22,454 bases of DNA from Rikenellaceae bacterium. Lineage in GTDB: Bacteria > Bacteroidota > Bacteroidia > Bacteroidales > UBA932. Where the stretch lies: assembly GCA_900767375.1 (NCBI GenBank), contig CAAFYX010000126.1:1-22454 (forward strand), in the 5' to 3' direction. Position numbers and translations under genes: made by a program. The notes under the pieces are model-generated. The model ran no database searches. It was not told the origin of the DNA and saw nothing but the letters and a program-made list of their open reading frames with translations. Below, piece after piece: positions 15,474 through 22,454 of the stretch (position 1 is the first letter of the stretch; each line of letters starts with the position of its first letter).

Positions 15474-16059
15474 CGCAGTGCTCCTTCAGCCAGGCGGCCA
15501 TGGCCCTGAGGGACTGGCCCCTGTGGGAGATGGCGTTCTTCACGTCCTCGCCCAGGAATGCCATGGTATGGTCCGGATACTCATCGGGGATGAAGACAGG
15601 ATCGTAGCCGAATCCCTGCGTCCCCTCACGCGTCTCCGCGATGCGTCCGTTCACGCAGCCCTCGAAGAAATGCTTCTCCCCATCGACGATGAGCGTCACC
15701 ACGCAGCGGAAGCGCGCGGTGCGCGGCTCGCCCGGATGCTTGGAAAGCTCGGACAGGAGCTTGTCGATATTGGCATTGAAGTCATGTCCGTCAGTGGCAT
15801 AGCGTGCTGAATGCACGCCAGGAGCCCCTCCGAGGGCATCCACCTCGAGTCCGGTATCGTCCGCAAAGCAGTCCAGCCCGGTGCGGTTGTAGATATATTC
15901 CGCCTTTATGATGGAGTTCTCCTCCAGGGTCTCCCCCGTCTCCTCTATATCCTCGGTGATACCGAGGTCGGATGGCGAGCTGAGCTCGAAGCCGTCGCCG
16001 AGAATCTCGGCGGCTTCGCGAAGCTTGCCCTTGTTTCCTGTCGCAAAAATGATTTTCAT
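15463..16059 (-). CDS. rdgB: RdgB/HAM1 non-canonical purine NTP pyrophosphatase
   Basis: This enzyme hydrolyses dITP, ITP and XTP to monophosphates and cleanses the nucleotide pool. It has 198 residues, typical length. The ATG at 16059 begins the conserved MKIIFATGNKGKL. Upstream in-frame codons offer only a TTG, which would lie in the promoter. Other motifs are ENSIIKAEYIY, FADDTGLEVDALGGAPGVHSARYA at 65-88, QGFGYDPVF at 148-156 and SHRG at 178-181. It overlaps recO by 11 bp, so the two are coupled. The promoter box is so close that the message may be leaderless. Confidence 0.97.
   Translation of the reverse strand: MKIIFATGNKGKLREAAEILGDGFELSSPSDLGITEDIEETGETLEENSIIKAEYIYNRTGLDCFADDTGLEVDALGGAPGVHSARYATDGHDFNANIDKLLSELSKHPGEPRTARFRCVVTLIVDGEKHFFEGCVNGRIAETREGTQGFGYDPVFIPDEYPDHTMAFLGEDVKNAISHRGQSLRAMAAWLKEHCGEC
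15481..15485 (-). promoter_or_regulatory. Shine-Dalgarno-like site of recO
   Basis: AGGAG on the minus strand lies 7 nt before the GTG start of recO, inside the end of rdgB. It supports the non-ATG start. Such sites are not the rule in Bacteroidota, whose leaders are usually AT-rich. Confidence 0.5.
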
Positions 16060-16064
16060 ATCGT

Positions 16065-16073
16065 GCAAAGTTA
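16065..16073 (-). promoter_or_regulatory. -7 promoter box of rdgB
   Basis: TAACTTTGC on the minus strand matches TAnnTTTGY exactly. Only 6 nt separate its TTTG from the rdgB ATG, so transcription would begin at or next to the start codon. Confidence 0.6.
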
Positions 16074-16074
16074 G

Positions 16075-16083
16075 TATATTTGT
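16075..16083 (+). promoter_or_regulatory. -7 promoter box of the CtpA-type protease gene
   Basis: TATATTTGT is an exact TAnnTTTGY match, 30 bp before the ATG at 16114. It lies one base from the oppositely oriented rdgB box. Confidence 0.65.
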
Positions 16084-16113
16084 GGAACATTGTTTGCACT
16101 GAAAACGACCCGT

Positions 16114-17730
16114 ATGAAAAAAATAATATTATCCATAGCAGCAGTCCTCGCCACCGCCTCCATCAGCTTCGGCCAGTCGCAGGGCTTCAAGCTCGGCCAG
16201 TGGGTGGAAATACAGAACGCCATCCTCAAGGAACTCAACAGAAACTACGTCGACTCCCTGCCTATCGACAGGATCGAGCGCGCCGGCATCGACGCCATGC
16301 TCGAGAACCTCGACCCTTATACAGTCTTCATCCCCGAAGAGGACGAGGAAGACCTCGAAATGCTTCTGAACAAATCCTACGGCGGATTCGGCGCAGTCAT
16401 CTACAAGCCTGAAAAGGACGGCAACGTCATCATAAACGAGCCGTACAAGGACTCCCCCGCCTACAAGCTGGGAGTGCAGTGCGGTGACGAGATCACAGCC
16501 ATCGACGGCGTATCCGTCCACGGCCTCGACGCCGGCGAATGCTCCTCCAGGATGAAGGGCAAGCCCGGCTCCACCGTTGTCTTCACAGTCAAGAAAGTCC
16601 ATACAGGCGAGGTCAAGGACATCCTGGTGACCCGCGAGCGCATCAAGCTCCCCGACGTCGAATACGCCGGCATGCTCGATGACACCACCGGCTACATCCT
16701 CCAGAGCGGATTCACCGAGAAAGTCTCCGCCGACATACGCTCCAATGTCCTCAAGCTCAAGGATCAGGGGATGAAGAAGCTCGTCCTCGACCTCAGGGGC
16801 AACGGCGGCGGCCTCCTCCAGGAGGCTGTGAACATCGTCTCCCTCTTCGTTCCAAAGGGTTCCACCGTCGTCACAGCAAAGGGACGCGGCCAGGAAACCT
16901 CCACCGTCTACAAGACCACCACCGAGCCCATCGACACCGAACTCCCGATCGTGATCCTTGTGAGTTCCTCCTCCGCTTCCGCATCGGAGATCGTTGCAGG
17001 CTCCCTTCAGGACCTCGACCGCGCCACCATCATCGGCACCAGGACCTATGGCAAGGGACTCGTCCAGTCCATCCGTCCGCTCCCTTACAATGCCAAGATG
17101 AAAGTAACCACTGCCAAGTACTACACCCCTTCCGGGCGCTGCGTACAGGCCATCGACTATTCCAACCGCAACGAGGACGGCTCCGTCGGACACATTCCGG
17201 ACTCCCTCACCAGGGAGTTCAAGACCGCCCGCGGCCGCACTGTCAGGGATGGCGGCGGCATCACTCCTGACGTAAAGATAGAGCCCAAGGAGTATAGCAG
17301 GATTACATATTCCCTAGTCCTCAACCAGATTGTGGACCACTACGCCCTCGAGTATGCAAGGAAGCACGAAAGCATCCCGGCTCTGGAGGACTTCCATTTC
17401 AGCGACGCCGACTTCGAGGACTTCGTCCAGTTCGCGAAGAACGAGGAGTTTGACTACAGGTCAGAGGCCAAGACCTATTTCGACCTGATGAGCAAGGAAC
17501 TCGAGAAGGACGGTCTGAAGGAGAGCAATTCAGAAGCCCTGGAAGCTCTGGACAAGGCCCTCAACATGGAAAAAGAAAGCTATATCCGCCTCAAGAAGGA
17601 CGAACTCATCGAGTTCATCGAGGAGGAAATAGCTATCAGATACTACTATCAGGAAGCCGGCATCGCCATACGCCTGCGCTATGACGACCAGCTGAAGAAG
17701 GCCCTGGAGGCTCCTATGATAGAATTTTAG
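16114..17730 (+). CDS. CtpA/Prc-type C-terminal processing protease (S41)
   Basis: This periplasmic serine protease with a PDZ domain has 538 residues. The ATG at 16114 starts a Sec signal peptide (KKIILSIAAVLATASISFG, likely cleaved near residue 20). A TTG further upstream in frame is not preferred. The N-terminal helical part includes LNRNYVDSLP and LENLDPYTVFIPEED. The PDZ domain (about 85-165) has YGGFGAVI and DSPAYKLGVQCGDEI. The protease core has LDLRGNGGGLLQEAV and the Ser-Lys dyad Ser289 (SASASE) and Lys314 (TYGKG), 25 residues apart. A C-terminal helical extension of about 150 residues follows. Candidate substrates are envelope proteins or peptidoglycan hydrolases. It converges on the SIMPL gene with overlapping stop codons. 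Confidence 0.95.
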   Translation: MKKIILSIAAVLATASISFGQSQGFKLGQWVEIQNAILKELNRNYVDSLPIDRIERAGIDAMLENLDPYTVFIPEEDEEDLEMLLNKSYGGFGAVIYKPEKDGNVIINEPYKDSPAYKLGVQCGDEITAIDGVSVHGLDAGECSSRMKGKPGSTVVFTVKKVHTGEVKDILVTRERIKLPDVEYAGMLDDTTGYILQSGFTEKVSADIRSNVLKLKDQGMKKLVLDLRGNGGGLLQEAVNIVSLFVPKGSTVVTAKGRGQETSTVYKTTTEPIDTELPIVILVSSSSASASEIVAGSLQDLDRATIIGTRTYGKGLVQSIRPLPYNAKMKVTTAKYYTPSGRCVQAIDYSNRNEDGSVGHIPDSLTREFKTARGRTVRDGGGITPDVKIEPKEYSRITYSLVLNQIVDHYALEYARKHESIPALEDFHFSDADFEDFVQFAKNEEFDYRSEAKTYFDLMSKELEKDGLKESNSEALEALDKALNMEKESYIRLKKDELIEFIEEEIAIRYYYQEAGIAIRLRYDDQLKKALEAPMIEF

Positions 17731-18416
17731 TTCTTAAGGTAATAGGTCACGTATGTGACCACGCGGACCTTCTTGAGATGAGGGGTGTTGCTGTCCCTGT
17801 TCTCGATGCTGAAGGTACCCTGGGTAGCGGTCTTGATCTTTCCGAGACGGCTGCCTGAGTCCTGGGCGAATTTCTTTGCCGCCTGGCGGGCATTGGCGGT
17901 AGCCTCCTCGATCATTTCCGGCTTTATGTCGTTCAGAGCCTCGAAGCTGAACTGCGTGGAAGACTCCCACTCGTTGCTTCTGAGGGTTATGCCGTTCTTC
18001 ATCAGATCGGACTGCTTCGCCTGAAGGGCGAGGACGGCATCGATGTCGCTCGTGCAGACTGTAATTGTGTTAGTACAAAGGTAGCGGTAAACCCTGTCGT
18101 TGTTGCCGTATTCATTGGCATACTTGTCGGAGATCTTCGGTGTCGAGACCGAAATCTCTTCAGCCTTGATTCCGCCATCGCTGAGGAACTTCATTATTAT
18201 CCCGTTATAGTCCTCGGTCTGGGCGAGGATGTTGGCCAGCTGGTCATCCACGACGTTGTATGTGATGGGCCAGATGACTTTGTCGGCCTTTACTTCGCGC
18301 TCGCAGAGTCCTTTGACATCGACCGTACGGTCGTAGGACTTGAGCTTTGCGACTGAAAGAGGGAGCATCAGTCCAGCTAGGACTACTGCTGCCGCGATGA
18401 TGAGTGTGTTTTTCAT
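17727..18416 (-). CDS. SIMPL-domain protein (DUF541), exported
   Basis: This 229-residue protein has an N-terminal signal or anchor helix (NTLIIAAAVVLAGLMLPLSVA) and a SIMPL domain over nearly all the rest. Visible parts are the RTVDVKGLCEREVKADKVIWPI strand pair, FLSDGGIKAEEISVSTPKI, ALNDIKPEMIEEATANARQAAKKFA and the C-terminal KVRVVTYVTYYL. SIMPL proteins are periplasmic or membrane linked; their biochemical role is poorly defined. It is the third gene of a unit with the polyprenyl synthase and U32 genes, 12 bp after the latter. Its stop codon overlaps that of the convergent CtpA-type gene. Confidence 0.88.
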   Translation of the reverse strand: MKNTLIIAAAVVLAGLMLPLSVAKLKSYDRTVDVKGLCEREVKADKVIWPITYNVVDDQLANILAQTEDYNGIIMKFLSDGGIKAEEISVSTPKISDKYANEYGNNDRVYRYLCTNTITVCTSDIDAVLALQAKQSDLMKNGITLRSNEWESSTQFSFEALNDIKPEMIEEATANARQAAKKFAQDSGSRLGKIKTATQGTFSIENRDSNTPHLKKVRVVTYVTYYLKN

Positions 18417-18428
18417 ATTCTGAATCTT

Positions 18429-19727
18429 CTAGTTTTCTTCCCAAATGTAGATTTTGTCACCACGATGGAGCTTCTCGAACGGGACGGTCTCATCGACCGG
18501 AGTGCCGTCAGCCTTCCGCACCGCGTCCGGAACGATCGCGACCGAGCAGCGCACGCCCTTTCCGGCCACCTCCGCCGGCTTGAGATTGACCCTCATATCA
18601 TTGACAGTGAAATCGACCACTCCGGTAGTGGCGCCTATGGCCATCGCCTGGGTTCCGAGCTTGAGAGGGGTGGACTCCACCAGGATCTCCGCCACACCTA
18701 TACGGTCAAACCAGTTGGTGACCTTGCCGCAGTAGACCTTCTTGCGGCTGGCGTGGCTGCCGTAGATCTCGCTCCACTGACCGAGATAGGCACCCTGGTA
18801 ATAGCCGTCCCAGAAACCTCTGTTGAAGACGCTTGAGAGCTCTTCCTTAAGCGAGGCGGCATATTCGGCGGTATAGTTGCCGTCGCATACGGCATCGGCG
18901 GCACGGCGGTAGCAGGACGCGCAGCGCTTCACATATTCCGCGCTGCGGGCACGGCCCTCGATCTTGAACACCTTGACCCCGGAATCGATGATGCGCTCCA
19001 TGAACTCGATGGTGCAGAGGTCCTTCGGGGACATTATGTATTTGTTGTCAATGTTCAGCTGGTTGCCGGTCTCGAGGTCGGTGACCTCATAGCCGCGGCG
19101 GCAGACCTGGAAACAGGCGCCGCGGTTGGCGGAAGCCCCATAGGTGTGCAGGCTCAGGTAGCACTTGCCGCTGATGGCCATGCACAGCGCGCCGTGGGCG
19201 AACATCTCGATACGGACCAGCTGGCCGGAAGGTCCGGTGATATTGTCCTTCACGATGGTGTTGTGGATATCCTTGACCTGATCGAGGTTGAGCTCGCGGG
19301 CAAGGACGATGACATCGGCAAACTGGGCATAGAAGCGCAGCGCCTCGGCATTGGAAATACTGAGCTGGGTGGAGATGTGCACCTCCATACCGATCTGGCG
19401 GCAGTACATTATGGCCGCCATATCGGACGCAATCACAGCCGAAACTCCCGCAGCCTTAGCGGCATCCAGAGTGGCGCGCGTCTCGTCGAGGTCCTCCGGA
19501 TAGAGTACGATGTTGAGCGTCAGATATGTCTTCACCCCATATTCCGAGGCGATTCTGACCACTTCCGGGAGATCCTCGATGGAGAAATTGTTCGCGGAAT
19601 GCGAGCGCATATTGAGGCGGCCGACGCCGAAATAGACAGAGTCGGCACCGCCTTGGATGGCTGCGAGCAGGCATTCGAAATTGCCCGCAGGGGCCATTAT
19701 TTCCAGTTCTTTCCTTTCCATTGGCAT
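18429..19727 (-). CDS. U32 family protein, TrhP/YegQ-like (tRNA hydroxylation type)
   Basis: This 432-residue protein is of the U32 'peptidase' family, several members of which modify RNA rather than cut protein. EIMAPAGNFECLLAAIQGGADSVYFG is the family N-terminus. Four cysteines, Cys182, Cys189, Cys205 and Cys209, lie in HGALCMAISGKC and GACFQVCRRGYE, as expected for iron-sulfur ligands. MSPKDLCTIEFM and KIEGRARSAEYV follow. The C-terminal region (about 335-430) looks like the small beta-barrel U32 domain. E. coli TrhP makes 5-hydroxyuridine at tRNA position 34 using prephenate; the same role is inferred here. RlhA-like rRNA hydroxylation is the alternative. Its ATG overlaps the stop of the polyprenyl synthase gene as TAATG. 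Confidence 0.9.
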   Translation of the reverse strand: MPMERKELEIMAPAGNFECLLAAIQGGADSVYFGVGRLNMRSHSANNFSIEDLPEVVRIASEYGVKTYLTLNIVLYPEDLDETRATLDAAKAAGVSAVIASDMAAIMYCRQIGMEVHISTQLSISNAEALRFYAQFADVIVLARELNLDQVKDIHNTIVKDNITGPSGQLVRIEMFAHGALCMAISGKCYLSLHTYGASANRGACFQVCRRGYEVTDLETGNQLNIDNKYIMSPKDLCTIEFMERIIDSGVKVFKIEGRARSAEYVKRCASCYRRAADAVCDGNYTAEYAASLKEELSSVFNRGFWDGYYQGAYLGQWSEIYGSHASRKKVYCGKVTNWFDRIGVAEILVESTPLKLGTQAMAIGATTGVVDFTVNDMRVNLKPAEVAGKGVRCSVAIVPDAVRKADGTPVDETVPFEKLHRGDKIYIWEEN

Positions 19728-20707
19728 TATTTGGCGCGGGCGACCAGGGAGTCCGCAAACCTGCGGAGCTGCTCCATTCGCACGCTGTTGACGCTGACCT
19801 TGAGGGCTGAATCCATAGCGAGGGTGGTCAGGCGTGATACTTCTTCCTTGGCATCGTTGTCCACTCCGAGGCGGTTGTAGAGAGCCTTGACAGCGTTGAA
19901 CTTCGCGGTGCGCTGCTCCGGAGTGTCCACAGGCATCGCCATGGCCTCGAAGACTTCATCATTGTCATCGGCCTTTTCCAGGGCGCGGGTGATGAGCCAG
20001 GTCTTCTTGTTGTTAGCGATGTCACCGCCGATAGGCTTTCCGAAGACCTTCTCGTCGCCGTAGGTGTCGAGATAGTCGTCAGCAACCTGGAACGCAAGTC
20101 CGAGCTGGTAGCCGTACTCATACAGGAAATCGGCATCCGTTTCAGATGCGCCTCCGATGAGGGCGCCGATCTTCGCCGAGCAGGCCAGGAGGACTGCGGT
20201 CTTGAGGCCTATCATCTTCATATAATCGTCCATCTTAACCTGCTTCTCAGCCTCGAAGTCCATATCGAGCTGCTGGCCTTCGCACACTTCGGTGGCAGTT
20301 TTGATGAAGAGGTCCAGCACTTTCCCGCGTACGCGTGAAGGGGCCTTCGCCATTCTGCGGTAGCTGTCAATGTTCATCACGTCACCCGAAAGGATGGCGG
20401 TGTCTTCGCTCCATTTCTTCCAGACTGTAGGGACACCGCGGCGGAGCGGCGACCTGTCCATAATGTCATCATGGATAAGGGTGAATGAATGGAAGACTTC
20501 CAGCGCGGTGGCGGGTTCCACAATCTCATCATACAGATCATCCTTGAACACCGAATAGGAAAGCATGCAGAGCTTCGGTCTGACTCTCTTCCCTCCGATG
20601 GAAATCATGTATCTGAGCGGGTCGTAGAGGCCTGCAGGAGCGTTAGGGAACTCAATGTCTTCGAAAATTTCAGTGATTGTGCGGTTAATATATGCTTCTG
20701 ATATCAT
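19727..20707 (-). CDS. Polyprenyl (farnesyl/geranylgeranyl-type) diphosphate synthase
   Basis: This trans-prenyltransferase condenses isopentenyl diphosphate units and has 326 residues. The ATG at 20707 (MISEAYINRT) is chosen because a promoter box lies just upstream, which an in-frame ATG at 20758 would precede. IGGKRVRP binds diphosphate. The first Asp-rich motif is DDIMD at 80-84 (HSFTLIHDDIMDRSPLRRG), and the second is DDYLD at 210-214 (AFQVADDYLDTYGD). Phe75 lies five residues before the first motif and there is no two-residue insertion within it, which suggests a short-chain C15-C20 product. This is inference. It is the first gene of a unit with the U32 and SIMPL genes. Confidence 0.93.
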   Translation of the reverse strand: MISEAYINRTITEIFEDIEFPNAPAGLYDPLRYMISIGGKRVRPKLCMLSYSVFKDDLYDEIVEPATALEVFHSFTLIHDDIMDRSPLRRGVPTVWKKWSEDTAILSGDVMNIDSYRRMAKAPSRVRGKVLDLFIKTATEVCEGQQLDMDFEAEKQVKMDDYMKMIGLKTAVLLACSAKIGALIGGASETDADFLYEYGYQLGLAFQVADDYLDTYGDEKVFGKPIGGDIANNKKTWLITRALEKADDNDEVFEAMAMPVDTPEQRTAKFNAVKALYNRLGVDNDAKEEVSRLTTLAMDSALKVSVNSVRMEQLRRFADSLVARAK

Positions 20708-20726
20708 AGTATTAGTTTTAGTTCTT

Positions 20727-20735
20727 ACAAATATA
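20727..20735 (-). promoter_or_regulatory. -7 promoter box of the polyprenyl synthase operon
   Basis: TATATTTGT on the minus strand is an exact TAnnTTTGY match, 19 bp before the ATG at 20707. It lies in the 58-bp gap after the MATE gene, so this operon probably has its own promoter. Confidence 0.65.
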
Positions 20736-20765
20736 TAACAATATTTGATGGTAAGCAACCGTTGT

Positions 20766-22214
20766 CTATGCCTGCTGCGGACCGAAATGCCTGCCGAGCA
20801 CTTCCTTGCGGTACTGGACGGAAAGGACTATCGAACGGGTCAGCAGATGGGCGAAATATGCAACCATCAAGACATGTATGGCGAGGAACTGGTAGCGTGC
20901 AGTGTTTCCCACGACTTCAACAAAATTGCCGCCTGCGGACCGTGCCTGCCACAAGTTCAGAATCCCTATCCCCGCGAACCAGCAGGCGAAGAATGCCAGC
21001 AGTGCCCACAGCATCGAGTTCCTGATGCCGCGCGAGGCGGTGGCTCCCAGATATATTCCGTCCCAGGTGAATGCCACACATCCGAAAGGAGGCATAAGGA
21101 TCAGCCACGGGATGAACTGCCTGCAGGCCTGGACCACGGCTTCGTCCGAGGTCATCACACGCAGCATAGGCATGCCCGCCGCCCAGTAAAGCACCATGAA
21201 GAATGCCACCAGCGAGAGGCTCCAGACGAACACCCTGCGTACCGCGAGGCGCGTGCGCTCAAGCGAGCCCTCACCGATGAAACGCCCTGTGAGCGCCTCC
21301 CCGGCATAGGCGAAGCCGTCCGTGAAGTAGGAGAATATCATCAGAAGCTTCATCATTATGGCGCTGGAAGCGAGCATAAGGTCGCCGTACCTGGCCGAAA
21401 TGACGGTATATCCTATGTAGATGCCCGTAAAGCAGAGGGAACGGATGAAATAGTCGCGGTTCATCGCAGTGAACGATTTCAGTACCTCAGGCCTGAAGGA
21501 CATAGCCACATCCTCCCGGCTGAAGCCCTCGAATATACCGGAGTACTTGACCAGCAGCTTGATGATGCAATACAGCAGGCCGGAATACTGGGCGATTACG
21601 GTTCCCAGGGCGATTCCGACAAAGCCCATTCCCTCCCACTGCCCGCCGAAAGGCACAAGCCCCAGACACAGGACAATGCTCGCTGCAATGTTCACGAAGT
21701 TCACCACCAGGTCGGTGACCATCGAGCTCACCGAATCCTGCATACCGATGAACCAGCCCCTGAAGGCCATCAGGCTCAAAGTCGCCGGAGCGGCCCAGAC
21801 CCGGGTGAAGAAATAGTCCAGCGCCAGCGACTTCACCTCGTCGGAGCAGTCCACGACCAGGAATGCGAACTTGGCGAACGGCCACTGGACCGCCAGAATA
21901 AGGGCGGCGCAGCCCAATGCCAGCAGCAGGGCCCGGACCAATATCCTCGCGCTCTCGCGCATGTCCCTGCGTCCGAACGCCTGGGCCGTCAGGCCACCGG
22001 TGCAGACACGCAGGAAGGCGAAATTCCAGTAGAGGAGGTCGAAGAGCATCGACCCGATGGATATGCCGCCGATGAAGGAGGCGGCGGTCAGAAGCTCGCC
22101 CGCCTTCAGATGGCCGGCTACTGCGATATCGACCATTCCCACCAGCGGAACCGTGATGTTCGCCAATATGCTCGGAACCGCCAGACGGAGTATTTCTTTG
22201 TTCAATGATTTCAT
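20766..22214 (-). CDS. MATE-family efflux transporter
   Basis: This is a 482-residue inner-membrane antiporter with about twelve hydrophobic helices in two halves. The ATG at 22214 (MKSLNKEILRLAVPSIL) is chosen because it follows the rsgA stop by one base (TAG-G-ATG) and opens the family's first helix, NITVPLVGMVDIAVAGHL. Other helices include FDLLYWNFAFLRVCTGGLTAQAFGRRD and, in the second half, LCFTGIYIGYTVISARYG. It resembles the DinF-like branch. The exported compound and coupling ion cannot be told. It is tightly coupled to rsgA upstream. Confidence 0.92.
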   Translation of the reverse strand: MKSLNKEILRLAVPSILANITVPLVGMVDIAVAGHLKAGELLTAASFIGGISIGSMLFDLLYWNFAFLRVCTGGLTAQAFGRRDMRESARILVRALLLALGCAALILAVQWPFAKFAFLVVDCSDEVKSLALDYFFTRVWAAPATLSLMAFRGWFIGMQDSVSSMVTDLVVNFVNIAASIVLCLGLVPFGGQWEGMGFVGIALGTVIAQYSGLLYCIIKLLVKYSGIFEGFSREDVAMSFRPEVLKSFTAMNRDYFIRSLCFTGIYIGYTVISARYGDLMLASSAIMMKLLMIFSYFTDGFAYAGEALTGRFIGEGSLERTRLAVRRVFVWSLSLVAFFMVLYWAAGMPMLRVMTSDEAVVQACRQFIPWLILMPPFGCVAFTWDGIYLGATASRGIRNSMLWALLAFFACWFAGIGILNLWQARSAGGNFVEVVGNTARYQFLAIHVLMVAYFAHLLTRSIVLSVQYRKEVLGRHFGPQQA

Positions 22215-22215
22215 C

Positions 22216-22454
22216 CTAACGGAACTTGCTGTCCTCCTCCAGCATCCCAAGATAAGAGCAGTAACGCTCGGAGCTGATCTCCCCGGCCTCGACCGCAGCC
22301 TTCACGGCACATCCGGGCTCGTGAGTGTGGGTGCAAGGGGTGAAGCGGCATCCGCGGGACGCCTCGAGCATTTCCGGGAAATAAAGGGCTATCTCCTCCT
22401 TCTTCAGATCTACCAGGCCGAAGCCGCGGAGACCCGGACTGTCGATGATGAAGG
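22216..22454 (-). CDS. rsgA: RsgA ribosome-assembly GTPase, 3' part (runs off the window)
   Basis: The last 79 codons, read from the edge, give FIIDSPGLRGFGLVDLKKEE, in which DSPG is the G3 motif of the circularly permuted GTPase. YFPEMLEASRGCRF and then CTHTHEPGCAV supply the zinc-finger ligands (Cys-x4-Cys-x-His-x5-Cys). RYCSYLGMLEEDSKFR is the C-terminus. RsgA matures the 30S subunit and is released by GTP hydrolysis. The start and the G1 region lie beyond 22454. The stop at 22216-22218 is one base from the MATE start, so the two are cotranscribed. Confidence 0.93.
   Translation of the reverse strand, partial: FIIDSPGLRGFGLVDLKKEEIALYFPEMLEASRGCRFTPCTHTHEPGCAVKAAVEAGEISSERYCSYLGMLEEDSKFR

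Noticed and set aside
16129..17193. Minus-strand open frame opposite the CtpA-type protease
   Set aside because: It is a Gly/Asp/Val-rich shadow. The plus strand has signal peptide, PDZ and the Ser-Lys dyad.
88..17730. The two S41 proteases as one functional system
   Set aside because: They are 14.5 kb apart, belong to different S41 branches (lipoprotein versus soluble periplasmic) and share no operon or unusual sequence.
20745..22208. Plus-strand open frame of nearly 490 codons opposite the MATE gene
   Set aside because: The translation is charged and His/Gln-rich with no membrane or domain pattern. The minus-strand MATE reading is clear.
1..22454. A second copy of the atpG palindrome elsewhere in the window
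   Set aside because: Scanning by eye for GACAGGACTACC, GTCCTGC/GCAGGAC pairs and CCCCTCC clusters found none outside 2197-2331. This does not exclude copies elsewhere in the genome.

Overview
This window looks like a chromosomal stretch from a Bacteroidota organism, most likely of the order Bacteroidales. Three things support that. The ATP synthase genes run in the order D-C-B-E-F-H-A-G, typical of the phylum. Several genes are preceded by near-identical TATATTTGY or TAACTTTGC boxes, which match the Bacteroides -7 consensus TAnnTTTG. There is also a lipoprotein S41 protease, a GIN-domain protein and a DUF1680-family arabinofuranosidase. The coding sequence is fairly GC-rich, and the genus cannot be fixed by eye. 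Genes are densely packed and no stretch over 300 bases lacks a gene. I see no rRNA, tRNA, CRISPR, transposase or phage gene.

Layout. A secreted S41-protease lipoprotein (88-1563, +) converges on, and overlaps by 12 bp, the complete F1Fo ATP synthase operon (8180 down to 1552, - strand: atpD, atpC, atpB, atpE, atpF, atpH, atpA, atpG). Divergent from atpD are a GIN-domain beta-helix protein (8296-9270, +) and a LysE-family exporter (9311-9931, +). Next come two - strand clusters. The first is rdgB-recO (16059-14829). It is followed, probably from its own promoter, by gpmI, a homocysteine S-methyltransferase and a GH127/GH146-type glycoside hydrolase (14765-9934). Divergent from rdgB is a CtpA-type protease (16114-17730, +). 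It converges on a third - strand operon: polyprenyl diphosphate synthase, U32 tRNA/rRNA-modification-type protein and SIMPL-domain protein (20707-17727). The window ends with a MATE exporter and the 3' part of rsgA (22454-20766, -).

Most genes are housekeeping: energy (ATP synthase, phosphoglycerate mutase), nucleotide-pool and DNA maintenance (RdgB, RecO), ribosome assembly (RsgA), isoprenoid supply and envelope proteolysis. The exception is inside atpG. A 135-bp imperfect palindrome (2197-2331), with 33-nt arms matching at 30 of 33 positions and three internal hairpins, lies exactly in codon register. It adds a Gly/Ser/Arg-rich 45-residue segment to the gamma subunit. This resembles in kind the in-frame palindromic elements known from Rickettsia. 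I regard it as the most unusual thing in the window. I found no multi-gene undescribed system.
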